Shown in pieces: positions 25,927 through 34,605 of a DNA stretch of 64,000 nucleotides. A program made the translations under genes and the position numbers. This DNA comes from Oceanobacillus timonensis (lineage in GTDB: Bacteria; Bacillota; Bacilli; Bacillales; Amphibacillaceae): the NCBI RefSeq assembly GCF_900166635.1, contig NZ_LT800497.1, forward strand, positions 248,001 to 312,000, read 5' to 3'. Positions within the stretch are counted from its first letter, which is position 1. Every line of letters starts with the position of its first letter. The notes beneath the pieces are model-generated. The model ran no database searches, had not been told where the DNA came from, and was given only the letters and a program-made list of their open reading frames with translations.

Positions 25927-26280
25927 ATGTATCAAACAACCATTAAAAGTATAGGAAATGACGCAAAAGCATTTGAAGCAGAAAAAATGATGATTTTATT
26001 TGGGGATAATGCGCCTAGTGAGTTAGCAGATTTCTGCTACGTGATTGATTTAGTATCTGTTGAGGAAGATATTGTAGCAGGAGATACGTTAAAGTTGGAC
26101 GATGTTTCTTATCAAATTACTAGTGTTGGTAAGGCAGTAAGGAAAAACTTAAACGATTTAGGACATATCACATTAAAATTTGATGGTAGTACAGAACCGG
26201 GGCAGTCTGGATCCCTTTATTTAGAAGATAAAGAGATAGTAGATGTGAAGCCTGGGAGTACGATTACGATTGGGAAATAA
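25927..26280 (+). CDS. srlB: PTS glucitol/sorbitol transporter subunit IIA (SrlB)
   Basis: A 117-aa soluble IIA protein (MYQTTIKSIGNDAKAF, GHITLKFDGSTEPGQSGSLYLE). It receives phosphate from HPr and passes it to SrlE. Glucitol IIA normally uses an N-terminal-half histidine; the usual position here reads MILFGDNAPSELADFC, with no histidine visible in that segment, and the only clear histidine is in LGHITLKF. Worth checking. Last gene of the srl operon. Confidence 0.88.
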   Translation: MYQTTIKSIGNDAKAFEAEKMMILFGDNAPSELADFCYVIDLVSVEEDIVAGDTLKLDDVSYQITSVGKAVRKNLNDLGHITLKFDGSTEPGQSGSLYLEDKEIVDVKPGSTITIGK

Positions 26281-26293
26281 TAGAATAGGTTGA

Positions 26294-26346
26294 TGATGCC
26301 CCCATAAGTGGACAGGAAGGACTGCCGCTTGTGGGGCATTTTATAT
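26294..26346 (+). terminator. Terminator of the srl operon
   Basis: ATGCCCC and GGGGCAT form the base of a long hairpin with further pairing inside, followed by TTTTAT. Between here and the next gene (26347-26590) I see only AT-rich sequence with a weak hairpin (CGACT/AGTCG at about 26509-26527) and no gene. Confidence 0.75.
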
Positions 26347-26590
26347 ACATTGAAAGATGAGATCAATATAAACACCAGATTATCCACCCTATTACTAAGA
26401 TAAACGGGGCGTTAAGCAGATAAAAGAAGAATAACCGTATTTTACAGGGGAATATGCACCATAATAGGGTTTGTTCATCTCCTAATTAATTGATAGTATG
26501 TAAAAGTTCGACTGAGAAAATAGTCGTTTTCTTAAGTAAAACATATGAGGCACAGAATATGTGAAAAAATGTACAAAAGGAGATGATCAT

Positions 26591-27991
26591 ATGAGATCTG
26601 AGATTTCTTCGGATCAAAATCAGGACCAAGAATCAAGTGATGATTACTCATTGGGCAGAGTCCCTGTTCATAAAAGAAATATGGGCTGGTTAAGTATTAC
26701 GAATATTACATTTGGCATTGCAACTGCTATTTTCTATTTTCAAATGGGAAGTGTTATGGCACTTCAATTTGGCGCAATTAACGCCATTATATCTGCTGTC
26801 TATGCCATTGTTGTTGCTGGTATCCTCGGAACATTCATTGCATATCTATCTGCAAAGTCTGGTATGAACGTAAACTTATTATCAAGGGGCGGCGGTTTTG
26901 GCTATATTGGCGCATCCTTGACTTCTCTGATTTACGCCACTAATTTTATTATGTATTGCGCACTTGAGGGGTTAATTCTAGTTGCTGCTGTACATGAATT
27001 CTTTCCTGTTATCCCGGAATGGGCTCTGATTCTTTTCTTCGGCACACTTGTTATTCCTTTGAATTGGTTTGGCATAAAGCAATTAGATAAATTACAAAAA
27101 TGGTCATTGCCATTATTCTTTCTATTTTTACTAGCTGCCATTATTGTAGCGGCAATGAAACCATCTCTTTATGAGGGTAGTTTTTGGACTTATATGCCGG
27201 AAAATGTGCAAGTTGGTGGAACAGCCTTACTGCTTTGCATCGGAATGCAGCACGGTATTATGGGACTAACACCACTTCTGGCTTCCGATTATGCTCGCTT
27301 TCTTAAACCAAAAGACCGGAAAATAGGTATACTCGCTATTGGATTTATCCCGCAAATTTTCTGTTTCGGTGTGATGGGCGGACTTGGAATTTGGTTCGGT
27401 GTTCGTCTAGGAGAAGCCAATCCGGGTGTATATATTGTGACACTGCTTGGAATATGGGGCGCATTATTCACGATGATTACGCAAGTAAGAATTAATGTGA
27501 CGAATATCTATAGTGGATCCCTATCATTATCCAGTTTCTTTGAAAATATTTTTCATTTTAAACCGGGCAGACGTTTTTGGGTTGTTGTAACAGGTGTATC
27601 TGCGATGGTTTTGATGCTCGCAAAAATTGTGAACCATCTTGACACAGCGTTGACATTCCAGGGCGTTTTCCTATTATCTTGGGCGGCTGTTCTTGTAACG
27701 GATGCTGTTTTTGTGAAGCGGGTTTTAAAAATTGGACCTGGATATTATGAGGCGAGACAAGAGAATCTTCATCAATGGAATCCGGTAGGTGTTGCTTCAC
27801 TTGTTATCGCAAGTGGTCTCGGAACGATTGCTGCGCTGGGTTTTATGGGAGAGTTTCTGCAAAGCACGGCAGCATTTTTTGCTGCAGTACTTGCCTCTAT
27901 CTTAACTGTTGTTATCGCCATGATAACGAAAGGAAAATACTATATTAAAAAAGAAGCGCATGATATTGAAAAAGGAGACTATATAGCCTGA
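26591..27991 (+). CDS. NCS1-family cytosine/purine-type permease
   Basis: A 466-aa membrane protein with about 12 hydrophobic segments, starting with a hydrophilic tail and then VPVHKRNMGWLSITNITFGIATAI, which fits the NCS1 (purine/cytosine/thiamine/hydantoin) family. It differs clearly from the CodB at 3.0 kb. The ATG at 26591 has AAAGGAG 8 bases upstream; an upstream in-frame GTG is not favoured. It stands alone between the srl operon and the group II intron, so the substrate cannot be inferred from neighbours. Confidence 0.8.
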   Translation: MRSEISSDQNQDQESSDDYSLGRVPVHKRNMGWLSITNITFGIATAIFYFQMGSVMALQFGAINAIISAVYAIVVAGILGTFIAYLSAKSGMNVNLLSRGGGFGYIGASLTSLIYATNFIMYCALEGLILVAAVHEFFPVIPEWALILFFGTLVIPLNWFGIKQLDKLQKWSLPLFFLFLLAAIIVAAMKPSLYEGSFWTYMPENVQVGGTALLLCIGMQHGIMGLTPLLASDYARFLKPKDRKIGILAIGFIPQIFCFGVMGGLGIWFGVRLGEANPGVYIVTLLGIWGALFTMITQVRINVTNIYSGSLSLSSFFENIFHFKPGRRFWVVVTGVSAMVLMLAKIVNHLDTALTFQGVFLLSWAAVLVTDAVFVKRVLKIGPGYYEARQENLHQWNPVGVASLVIASGLGTIAALGFMGEFLQSTAAFFAAVLASILTVVIAMITKGKYYIKKEAHDIEKGDYIA

Positions 27992-27997
27992 TACGTG

Positions 27998-28029
27998 AAA
28001 CCTTCTACATGAATTTGTAGAAGGTTTTT
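27998..28029 (+). terminator. Terminator of the NCS1 permease gene, intron insertion target
   Basis: AAACCTTCTAC and GTAGAAGGTTT form a perfect 11-bp stem with an 8-nt loop, followed by Ts. The group II intron begins a few bases after this hairpin, as group IIC introns do. Confidence 0.88.
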
Positions 28030-28467
28030 CAGTGTGCGCCCTGCATGGGTGAGAACTTGGTGGTGAAAGTCCACTACAGGCTTGGCAGTAGGAACTGTTA
28101 GCGAAAGACAAGGTGGCTATTGTGAGATAGTGGCTGAAGGAAGTCAGACGCAAACTCCTGGACTGACGAACAGAAATTAGATAGAAGGCTGGATTAGGTC
28201 GGATAAATCTGCACTACAAGATGAAGTCCAATACTGCCCGAAACCTATACAGTAAATCTAGCAGTTATATGGGAGGAAAGTTCTCACTCTTACCGGGGGA
28301 GGTCTTGTGAGGGTGATGAACAAGTTGAAGAATAACGAGTCAACACAACTAAGGTGGTGACATCTTGGTGAATCACAAGAAGTCAGCAGAGGTCGTAGTA
28401 GTGTGAAAAGGCCAAAACATGAAGGACCGAACAATCGTAATTTTGAAAAGTCTAGGAGGTGTGAAAG

Positions 28468-29856
28468 GTGCGAGAACTGCAGAAAACAGGAGAACCTGGC
28501 TATCGGCAGAGAGATAATGTGGAACATGAAGGGTATGTCGAAGTGCATAGTGCCTTTCATGGTGAAAAGAACAATCAAAATGGTGTATCCAATCTGTTTG
28601 AAAGAATCCTTTCAAGGGACAATCTAAATCAAGCTTACCTTCAAGTGGTCAGAAACAAGGGAGCAGCGGGAGTGGATGGTATGACATACGACCAGCTGCT
28701 TCCATACTTGAAGGAGCACAGGGAAGAACTATTAACGCAGTTGTATCTTGGGAAGTATAAACCTCAACCCGTAATGCGGGTTGACATTCCAAAACAAGAC
28801 GGCGGAATAAGAAAACTTGGAATCCCTACCGTTATTGACCGAATGCTTCAACAAGCAATAAACCAAGTGTTACAACCCATATTTGAACCGACGTTCTCCG
28901 ATAATAGTTTTGGGTTTCGTCCAAAACGTAGTGCACATCAAGCCATCATACGGGCAAAATCGCATTACGAACAAGGGTACAAACATGTGGTGGACTTGGA
29001 TATGAAAGCCTATTTCGATACGGTCAATCATGACAAACTGATGTATTTTGTGGAAAAACAGATCACAGATAAACGCGTACTACGCTTGATAAGACAATAT
29101 TTATTAAGTGGAATCATGATTGACGGCATCTTTCAAAAATCAGAGGAAGGAACGCCTCAAGGCGGGAACCTGTCTCCGTTACTCAGTAATATTTACTTAA
29201 ACGAGTTAGACCATTTACTGGAGAAACGAGGACACCGGTTCGTGCGTTACGCAGACGACTGTAACATTTATGTAAAAAGTAAAAGAGCAGGTCAACGCGT
29301 AATGAAAAGTATTACGAAATTTCTCGAGATGGATTTAAGTCTTACCGTGAATCGGGAGAAGAGTGCGGTTGGAAGCCCTCTGAAACGAAAGTTTCTAGGC
29401 TTCTGTCTCCTCGTCACAAAGAAAGGTGTTCAGATTCGTCCGCATTATAAAGCAAAAGAGACCGTTAAACAGAAACTCAGACGAATCACGAAACGTAATC
29501 GTGGACGAAGTATCGATAGGATTTTAAAAGAAATCCAGCAACTTATGACAGGGTGGATAAATTACTATGGCATAGGAGAAATGAAAGGATTTATGAAGAA
29601 TCTGAATGGGTGGTTGAAGCGAAGAATTAGACAATATATCTGGAAACAGTGGAAAAATCCACGTACGAAACGAAAGAATCTAATTCAGTTAGGTATCGAT
29701 AAACGGAAAGCTTATGAATGGTCGAATACAAGAAAAGGTTACTGGATTATATCAGGTAGCTATGTACTCCACCGTTCATTGACAGACAAAGAACTGGCAT
29801 CGAGAGGATATAAAGATATCGCTCTTCAATACCAGTTCGTACACTCAAACTATTGA
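28468..29856 (+). CDS. ltrA: Group II intron reverse transcriptase/maturase
   Basis: A 462-aa intron-encoded protein starting at GTG 28468, with AGGAGG 8 bases upstream. It has the reverse-transcriptase blocks (GAAGVDGMTYDQL, RKLGIPTVIDRMLQQAI, SFGFRPKRSAHQAI, DLDMKAYFDTVNHDKL, GTPQGGNLSPLLSNIYL and the active-site RYADDCNIYV), followed by the maturase domain X (GWINYYGIGEMKGF). No HNH endonuclease follows, in keeping with group IIC introns that insert at terminators. It appears complete and without frameshift. Confidence 0.95.
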   Translation: MRELQKTGEPGYRQRDNVEHEGYVEVHSAFHGEKNNQNGVSNLFERILSRDNLNQAYLQVVRNKGAAGVDGMTYDQLLPYLKEHREELLTQLYLGKYKPQPVMRVDIPKQDGGIRKLGIPTVIDRMLQQAINQVLQPIFEPTFSDNSFGFRPKRSAHQAIIRAKSHYEQGYKHVVDLDMKAYFDTVNHDKLMYFVEKQITDKRVLRLIRQYLLSGIMIDGIFQKSEEGTPQGGNLSPLLSNIYLNELDHLLEKRGHRFVRYADDCNIYVKSKRAGQRVMKSITKFLEMDLSLTVNREKSAVGSPLKRKFLGFCLLVTKKGVQIRPHYKAKETVKQKLRRITKRNRGRSIDRILKEIQQLMTGWINYYGIGEMKGFMKNLNGWLKRRIRQYIWKQWKNPRTKRKNLIQLGIDKRKAYEWSNTRKGYWIISGSYVLHRSLTDKELASRGYKDIALQYQFVHSNY

Positions 29857-29888
29857 ACCGCCGTATACGGAACCGTACGTACGGTGGT
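29857..29888 (+). ncRNA. Group II intron domain V
   Basis: ACCGCCGTA pairs with TACGGTGGT, with an inner TACG-GAAC-CGTA hairpin and a two-base bulge: the shape of the catalytic domain V. It starts right after the maturase stop codon. Confidence 0.8.
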
Positions 29889-30111
29889 GTGAGAGGGGCG
29901 AGAAGTTACTTAGCTTTTCCCTCTACTCGATGTAGAGATGTGAATGTTTGTATTCTTGGTTCTGAAGACCTTGAGGTAGGCAGTCTCTCTCTAATCAATA
30001 GCATGATTTAAGAAGAATTCCGTTAATAAGTGTTTTGAAAATAAATATAAGTAACATAAAATCAGAGATAAACAGTCATTATTAACGAATATTATAACCT
30101 TTAAAAGGTAG

Positions 30112-30140
30112 TTGACAAATAATAAATATTTTAGTAATAT
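30112..30140 (+). promoter_or_regulatory. Promoter of the abg operon
   Basis: TTGACA (30112-30117), 17-bp spacer and TAATAT (30135-30140). The interval 29932-30111 between the intron and this promoter shows no gene. Confidence 0.75.
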
Positions 30141-30175
30141 TTCATCAATTAAGGAAGTATTCCTTAATTGATGAA
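30141..30175. promoter_or_regulatory. Perfect 16-bp-arm palindrome at the abg start site
   Basis: TTCATCAATTAAGGAA is followed, after the 3-nt spacer GTA, by its exact reverse complement. It begins directly after the -10 element, so it covers the transcription start. It may be an operator for the regulator encoded next, or a 5' hairpin in the mRNA. Confidence 0.75.
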
Positions 30176-30212
30176 TTTTCTAAAATTAATCTGATTGGAG
30201 GTGGTAGACGAT

Positions 30213-31538
30213 ATGCATCTTAAATTTGGTGTGATTGGACCTGCTGAGTCCGTGGAGAAGATTCTGGAAGTGGGAAAGGAATTTGAAACGATAACTTTTC
30301 TACCCTTCCCTTATGAAGAAATAGAAGAAATGTCAGAAATAATTGAAATCAATCGTTATGTTGTTGATCAATGGTTGTTTTCTGGTCTTTTTAATTATAC
30401 GTATGCTATGGAAAATAAACTGATTCAAAAAGACGAGGGGGGTTACCCTACTTTATATGGGTCGAGTTTTTTTGGAGAACTGCTTGAAGCGCAATTAAAT
30501 GAAGGAAGGATTTTTACTAAAATCAGTATTGATAATATTGCCAGAACAGAATTGGATAAAATTTTATCTTTTTATCATTTGGATGCTTTGACATATTATA
30601 CCATGCCTTTTCAATCGGATTATTCGAGAAAAGATGTCATTACTTTTCATAAAAAGCTTTATGATGAAGGAAAGATAGAGTTGGCAATAACGACTCTTAA
30701 TGCAGTTTATTATCAGTTGAAGGAAGCGGGAGTCCCGGTATATCGGTTAACAGCTTCATATATGTCTATTAAATTGACAATTGAATTGTTGGTAGAGAAA
30801 GCTCAGGCGAATCTATTTGAGAATCGGCAAATGGCCATTATCGGCTGCAGATTAAAGAATGCAGAGAAAACAATGACACAGCATCAGCTTTTTCAATGGA
30901 AGTATCATCAGCTCAATTGGAACAAATCCCTGCTGGAGATTACGGAATTGCTTCAAGGGTCACTTGTAGAAGAAGGGGATGGCTTATTCTTTATCTTTAC
31001 CACCAAAGGTGAGATTGATAACCAGGCCGAGAGTGCTTTATTGAAACTAATTGAAGAATACCAGATTAGAGATCAGCTTGAGGCATCTATAGCCATTGGT
31101 TTTGGGGAGAACGTACTGCATGCAGAACAGAATGTCAGGTATGGTTTGAGTCAAGATGTATATGAAAAAGAAGCCTCTATTCTCCTTGTGGAAGGAGCGG
31201 GCGAATTATCGGAAAAGTCTGTTGACTCGCTGGGGAAATCGCTGGATTTAAAAAGTTTGGAAGAAGAATTAACGAGAAAATTTGCCGATGGGTCGGCAAG
31301 TCCCCGAGATGTATTACGAATTATTGTGTATTCCCATAAGTATCACCAGCAGGAATTTACTTCAGAGGATATTTCCAGATGGCTGCAAAGTACAGAACGG
31401 AATGGAAGAAGGATATTGGCAGAGCTGGAACAGGCCAACATTATTAAAAAATGCGGGAAAATTCAGTCCAATCAACGAGGAAGACCTAAAAACGTGTATT
31501 GTTTCATTGATGATAATCTTTTACAATTACAAACTTAA
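30213..31538 (+). CDS. Transcriptional regulator with degenerate GGDEF-like domain and C-terminal winged helix
   Basis: A 441-aa protein, not matched to a characterised regulator. The N-terminal two-fifths (about 1-180) is an effector-type domain of unknown fold (MHLKFGVIGPAESVEKIL). The middle part (about 200-330) looks like a degenerate GGDEF-like domain (LFFIFTTKGEI, then ASIAIGFGENVLHAEQNVRYGL) without a GGDEF motif. The last 70 residues form a winged helix-turn-helix (FTSEDISRWLQSTERNGRRILAELE). The ATG at 30213 is preferred over upstream TTG/GTG codons that overlap the binding site. First gene of the abg operon, 29 bp before abgB, so it probably controls it. Confidence 0.72.
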   Translation: MHLKFGVIGPAESVEKILEVGKEFETITFLPFPYEEIEEMSEIIEINRYVVDQWLFSGLFNYTYAMENKLIQKDEGGYPTLYGSSFFGELLEAQLNEGRIFTKISIDNIARTELDKILSFYHLDALTYYTMPFQSDYSRKDVITFHKKLYDEGKIELAITTLNAVYYQLKEAGVPVYRLTASYMSIKLTIELLVEKAQANLFENRQMAIIGCRLKNAEKTMTQHQLFQWKYHQLNWNKSLLEITELLQGSLVEEGDGLFFIFTTKGEIDNQAESALLKLIEEYQIRDQLEASIAIGFGENVLHAEQNVRYGLSQDVYEKEASILLVEGAGELSEKSVDSLGKSLDLKSLEEELTRKFADGSASPRDVLRIIVYSHKYHQQEFTSEDISRWLQSTERNGRRILAELEQANIIKKCGKIQSNQRGRPKNVYCFIDDNLLQLQT

Positions 31539-31567
31539 AATAAATAAGCTAGGAGGAATCAATAAGA

Positions 31568-33004
31568 ATGAAAGAATATATTAAACGCTATCTTGAGGAG
31601 AATAAAGATTATTTTTCAGAAGTTTCAAGTTATATATTCCGTCATCCTGAAACCAGGTTTGAAGAATATGAATCTGCAGCATATCTGGCAGGAGAGTGCG
31701 AAAAACAGGGATTTCGGGTTGAGCGCAATGTCGCTGGTATAGAGACAGCATTTACAGCTGCGTATGGTTCAGGAAAGCCTGTTATTGGATTTTTAGGAGA
31801 GTTTGATGCGCTATCTGGTTTGAGTCAGAAGCCGGGGACGACGCACTATGAACCATTAAAAAATAATGCAGGTCACGGGTGTGGCCATAATTTATTAGGT
31901 ACAGGTGCGTTTGCGGCAGCTTGTGCCGTGAAGAGCTTTTTGGAAGAAAATAACCTCGCTGGCACAGTTGTTTTCTTCGGCTGCCCAGGGGAAGAAGGCG
32001 GATCCGGGAAAACCTTTATGGTTCGGGAGGGTGTTTTTGATAATGTTGATGCAGCGTTGACATGGCATCCATCACCAGCGAATGCGGTGATGAGCCGTCC
32101 AACCTTGGCAAACTATCAGGTATTTTTCCGTTTTAAGGGCACAGCTGCGCATGCAGCCAATTCCCCGCATCTGGGAAGAAGTGCCTTAGATGCAGTCGAA
32201 CTGATGAATGTTGGTGTGAACTACTTACGCGAGCACATTGTAGACGATGCTCGTTTACATTACGCGGTTACGGATTCCGGCGGTATTTCACCGAATGTCG
32301 TTCAATCGAATGCAGAAGTTTTATATTTAGTAAGGGCTGCAAGGGTGCAGGAGGCAGAAGAAATCTTGGAACGCGTCAAAGATATTGCCAAAGGAGCTGC
32401 CTTAATGACCGGAACCAAGTTGACGGTAGAGTTTGATAAAGCTTGCTCAAATTATATTCCGAATCGCAGTTTGGAAAAGATATTGCACCATCAATTAACG
32501 GAATATGGTGCGGATGCAGCAACAAAAGAAGAAGAAGTGTTTGCCGAAGCCATTTGGGAAACGTATACCAAAGAAGAGCAATCCTTTTATGTAGAGTTGA
32601 TGAGAGGGTTTGGCTACATTGGTGATGGAAGTGAGTTTGCTGGTAAATATATTTCAGATTGTATTTCACCGTATGAAGCATCCAGCGAGCTGTTTCATGG
32701 CTCAACAGATGTGTCAGATGTAAGTTGGGTGGTCCCGACAGCGCAATTGACAACAGCCACTTCCGTACTGGGTACACCTTTACACACGTGGCAAATGACA
32801 GCACAAGGATTAAGCAGTATTGCTAATAAAGGAATGCTCCGTGCTGCGGGGAGTATGGCTCTTACTGGAATAAGTTTATTAACTTCTGAAGCTGACTTGA
32901 ATGAGGTGAGAGAAGAATTTCAAGCATTTGCGAAAAGTAATCCATATCAATGTCCTATTCCTCAAAATGTAGAACCATCGAAATTAAATGGACAAAAAAT
33001 CTAA
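31568..33004 (+). CDS. abgB: AbgB-like M20 amidohydrolase (p-aminobenzoyl-glutamate hydrolase subunit B)
   Basis: A 478-aa M20-family metallopeptidase/amidohydrolase. Metal-site motifs are GFLGEFDALSGL, NAGHGCGHNLLG and GCPGEEGGSGK, with a C-terminal histidine region (LGTPLHTWQ). The overall length and the long C-terminal segment match AbgB. In E. coli AbgA and AbgB together cleave p-aminobenzoyl-glutamate. Here abgB, abgT and abgA lie in one operon, which supports the assignment, although other N-acyl or aminoacyl substrates are possible. Confidence 0.87.
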   Translation: MKEYIKRYLEENKDYFSEVSSYIFRHPETRFEEYESAAYLAGECEKQGFRVERNVAGIETAFTAAYGSGKPVIGFLGEFDALSGLSQKPGTTHYEPLKNNAGHGCGHNLLGTGAFAAACAVKSFLEENNLAGTVVFFGCPGEEGGSGKTFMVREGVFDNVDAALTWHPSPANAVMSRPTLANYQVFFRFKGTAAHAANSPHLGRSALDAVELMNVGVNYLREHIVDDARLHYAVTDSGGISPNVVQSNAEVLYLVRAARVQEAEEILERVKDIAKGAALMTGTKLTVEFDKACSNYIPNRSLEKILHHQLTEYGADAATKEEEVFAEAIWETYTKEEQSFYVELMRGFGYIGDGSEFAGKYISDCISPYEASSELFHGSTDVSDVSWVVPTAQLTTATSVLGTPLHTWQMTAQGLSSIANKGMLRAAGSMALTGISLLTSEADLNEVREEFQAFAKSNPYQCPIPQNVEPSKLNGQKI

Positions 33005-33019
33005 TGAAGAGGTGAATTC

Positions 33020-34534
33020 ATGAAAAAGAAAAAGAGCTTTTTTCAAAAATTTCTGGATATCGTTGAAAAAGTAGGAAATAAACTACCGGATCCATTTGTG
33101 TTATTTATTGGACTGGCAGTATTAATGATTATTCTTTCATGGATTTTTAATTTGTTTAATGCGTCTGTTGTTCACCCTGGAAGTGGAGAAGAGGTACCGA
33201 TTAAGAGTCTGCTTTCCGGAGAAGGACTGGAATTTATCTTAACATCGATGCTTGATAACTTTACAGGCTTCGCACCACTTGGTTTAGTTCTGGTAATGAT
33301 GCTCGGTATTGGACTGGCAGAAAAGGTAGGATTGCTTGATTATACGATTCGAAAAACGATTCTGAAGTCACCGCCCTTCCTTTTGACATACACAGTTGTG
33401 TTTGCAGGTATTATGGGAAATCTTGCATCCGATGCAGCGGTTGTTTTAATACCTCCGCTTGCGGCATTGGTTTTCTACAAGGTAGGCCGTCATCCATTAG
33501 CCGGGTTAACAGCCGGATTTGCCGGTGCTGGTGCCGGGTTTACGGCTAACTTGTTTATTGCGGGGACAGATGCCTTGTTAGCCGGGATTTCTACGGAAGC
33601 AGCCCAGATTGTAGATGAAACAATGCTTGTAACTCCTGTTGACAACTGGTATTTCAACATTGTATCTGTATTTGTTCTGACGATTGTTGGAGGCCTTGTC
33701 ACAACGCGTTTTATCGAACCACGCTTAGGTAAATATGAAGGGAATGCCGTGGAAGAGGCGGATGCCGAAGAATTGCCTCATGCAGGTAAAGGCCTGTTAT
33801 ACGCGGTAATTGCAGGACTTATATATATAGGCATTGTTGCGGTGGCAGTATTTATTCCAAATAGTCCGTTGACAAATGAAGAGGGCGGCATTATTCCTTC
33901 TTCACCATTTTTAGACGGGATCGTACCGCTTGTTTTGTTCCTATTTATTATTGTAGGAGTTACCTTTGGAATCACTGTAGGAAAAATAAAATCAGGAAAA
34001 GATGTCAGTGGTTATATGGCTGAATCTATCAAGGACATGGCAAGTTATATCGTACTCGTTTTTGCCATTGCGCAATTTACTGCTTATTTTAACTGGAGTA
34101 ATCTTGGAACATGGCTTGCAGTAAATGGAGCAGACTTTTTAACCTCCATTAACTTTACAGGAATAGGTTTGATTATCGGCTATATTATTTTCACCGCACT
34201 GTTGAACTTTCTGATTACGTCAGGATCAGCGAAATGGGCCATTGAAGCACCTATATTCGTGCCTATGTTCATGCAGTTAGGTTATCATCCTGCATTTACA
34301 CAGGTAGCGTACCGTGTCGCGGATTCATCGTCAAATATCATTACACCATTATTCCCGTATATGGTTATTATTCTGGCATTTATGCAAAGATATGATAAAA
34401 AGGCAAGTATTGGGACATATATTTCTCTCATGCTTCCATATACCATTACATTCCTTGTGACATGGATTATATTAATTCTAATATTCTATTTTACAGGAAT
34501 ACCGTTTGGGCCAGGAATCTATCCGCATTTATAA
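33020..34534 (+). CDS. abgT: AbgT-family transporter
   Basis: A 504-aa membrane protein with about 11-12 hydrophobic segments. Family features include KVGNKLPDPFVLFIGLAVLM at the N-terminus, GNLASDAAVVLIPPLAALVF, GAGAGFTANLFIAGTDALLAG, SGSAKWAIEAPIFVPMFM and RVADSSSNIITPLFPY. AbgT proteins import p-aminobenzoyl-glutamate, and some export sulfonamides. Located between the two hydrolase genes, 15 bp after abgB. Confidence 0.93.
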   Translation: MKKKKSFFQKFLDIVEKVGNKLPDPFVLFIGLAVLMIILSWIFNLFNASVVHPGSGEEVPIKSLLSGEGLEFILTSMLDNFTGFAPLGLVLVMMLGIGLAEKVGLLDYTIRKTILKSPPFLLTYTVVFAGIMGNLASDAAVVLIPPLAALVFYKVGRHPLAGLTAGFAGAGAGFTANLFIAGTDALLAGISTEAAQIVDETMLVTPVDNWYFNIVSVFVLTIVGGLVTTRFIEPRLGKYEGNAVEEADAEELPHAGKGLLYAVIAGLIYIGIVAVAVFIPNSPLTNEEGGIIPSSPFLDGIVPLVLFLFIIVGVTFGITVGKIKSGKDVSGYMAESIKDMASYIVLVFAIAQFTAYFNWSNLGTWLAVNGADFLTSINFTGIGLIIGYIIFTALLNFLITSGSAKWAIEAPIFVPMFMQLGYHPAFTQVAYRVADSSSNIITPLFPYMVIILAFMQRYDKKASIGTYISLMLPYTITFLVTWIILILIFYFTGIPFGPGIYPHL

Positions 34535-34605
34535 AATGAATTCTCAAATCAGTAGAAGTTTGACAACAGGATAAAAATAAATATGAAGAAGGAGTCATGA
34601 TTTTT

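Larger units (their letters stand above)
28034..29931 (+). mobile_element. Group IIC intron, about 1.9 kb
   Basis: The left end GTGCGCC fits the group II 5' consensus and lies directly downstream of an intrinsic terminator hairpin, the target preference of bacterial class C introns. About 430 nt of structured RNA (domain I to IV) precede a maturase-type reverse transcriptase gene. A compact domain V hairpin (29857-29888) and a domain VI-like stem (GAGAGGG/CCCTCT) follow, ending in CTACTCGAT at about 29931. All parts needed for splicing and retrohoming appear intact. The exact ends are inferred from consensus and could be off by a few bases. Confidence 0.87.

Noticed and set aside
28403..28627. 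Plus-strand 74-codon frame in the group II intron
   Set aside because: It lies in structured intron RNA and overlaps the maturase start in another frame.
30141..30175. Reading the palindrome as a terminator for the upstream intron region
   Set aside because: It lies immediately after a good promoter and has no T tract, so an operator or 5' hairpin is more likely.
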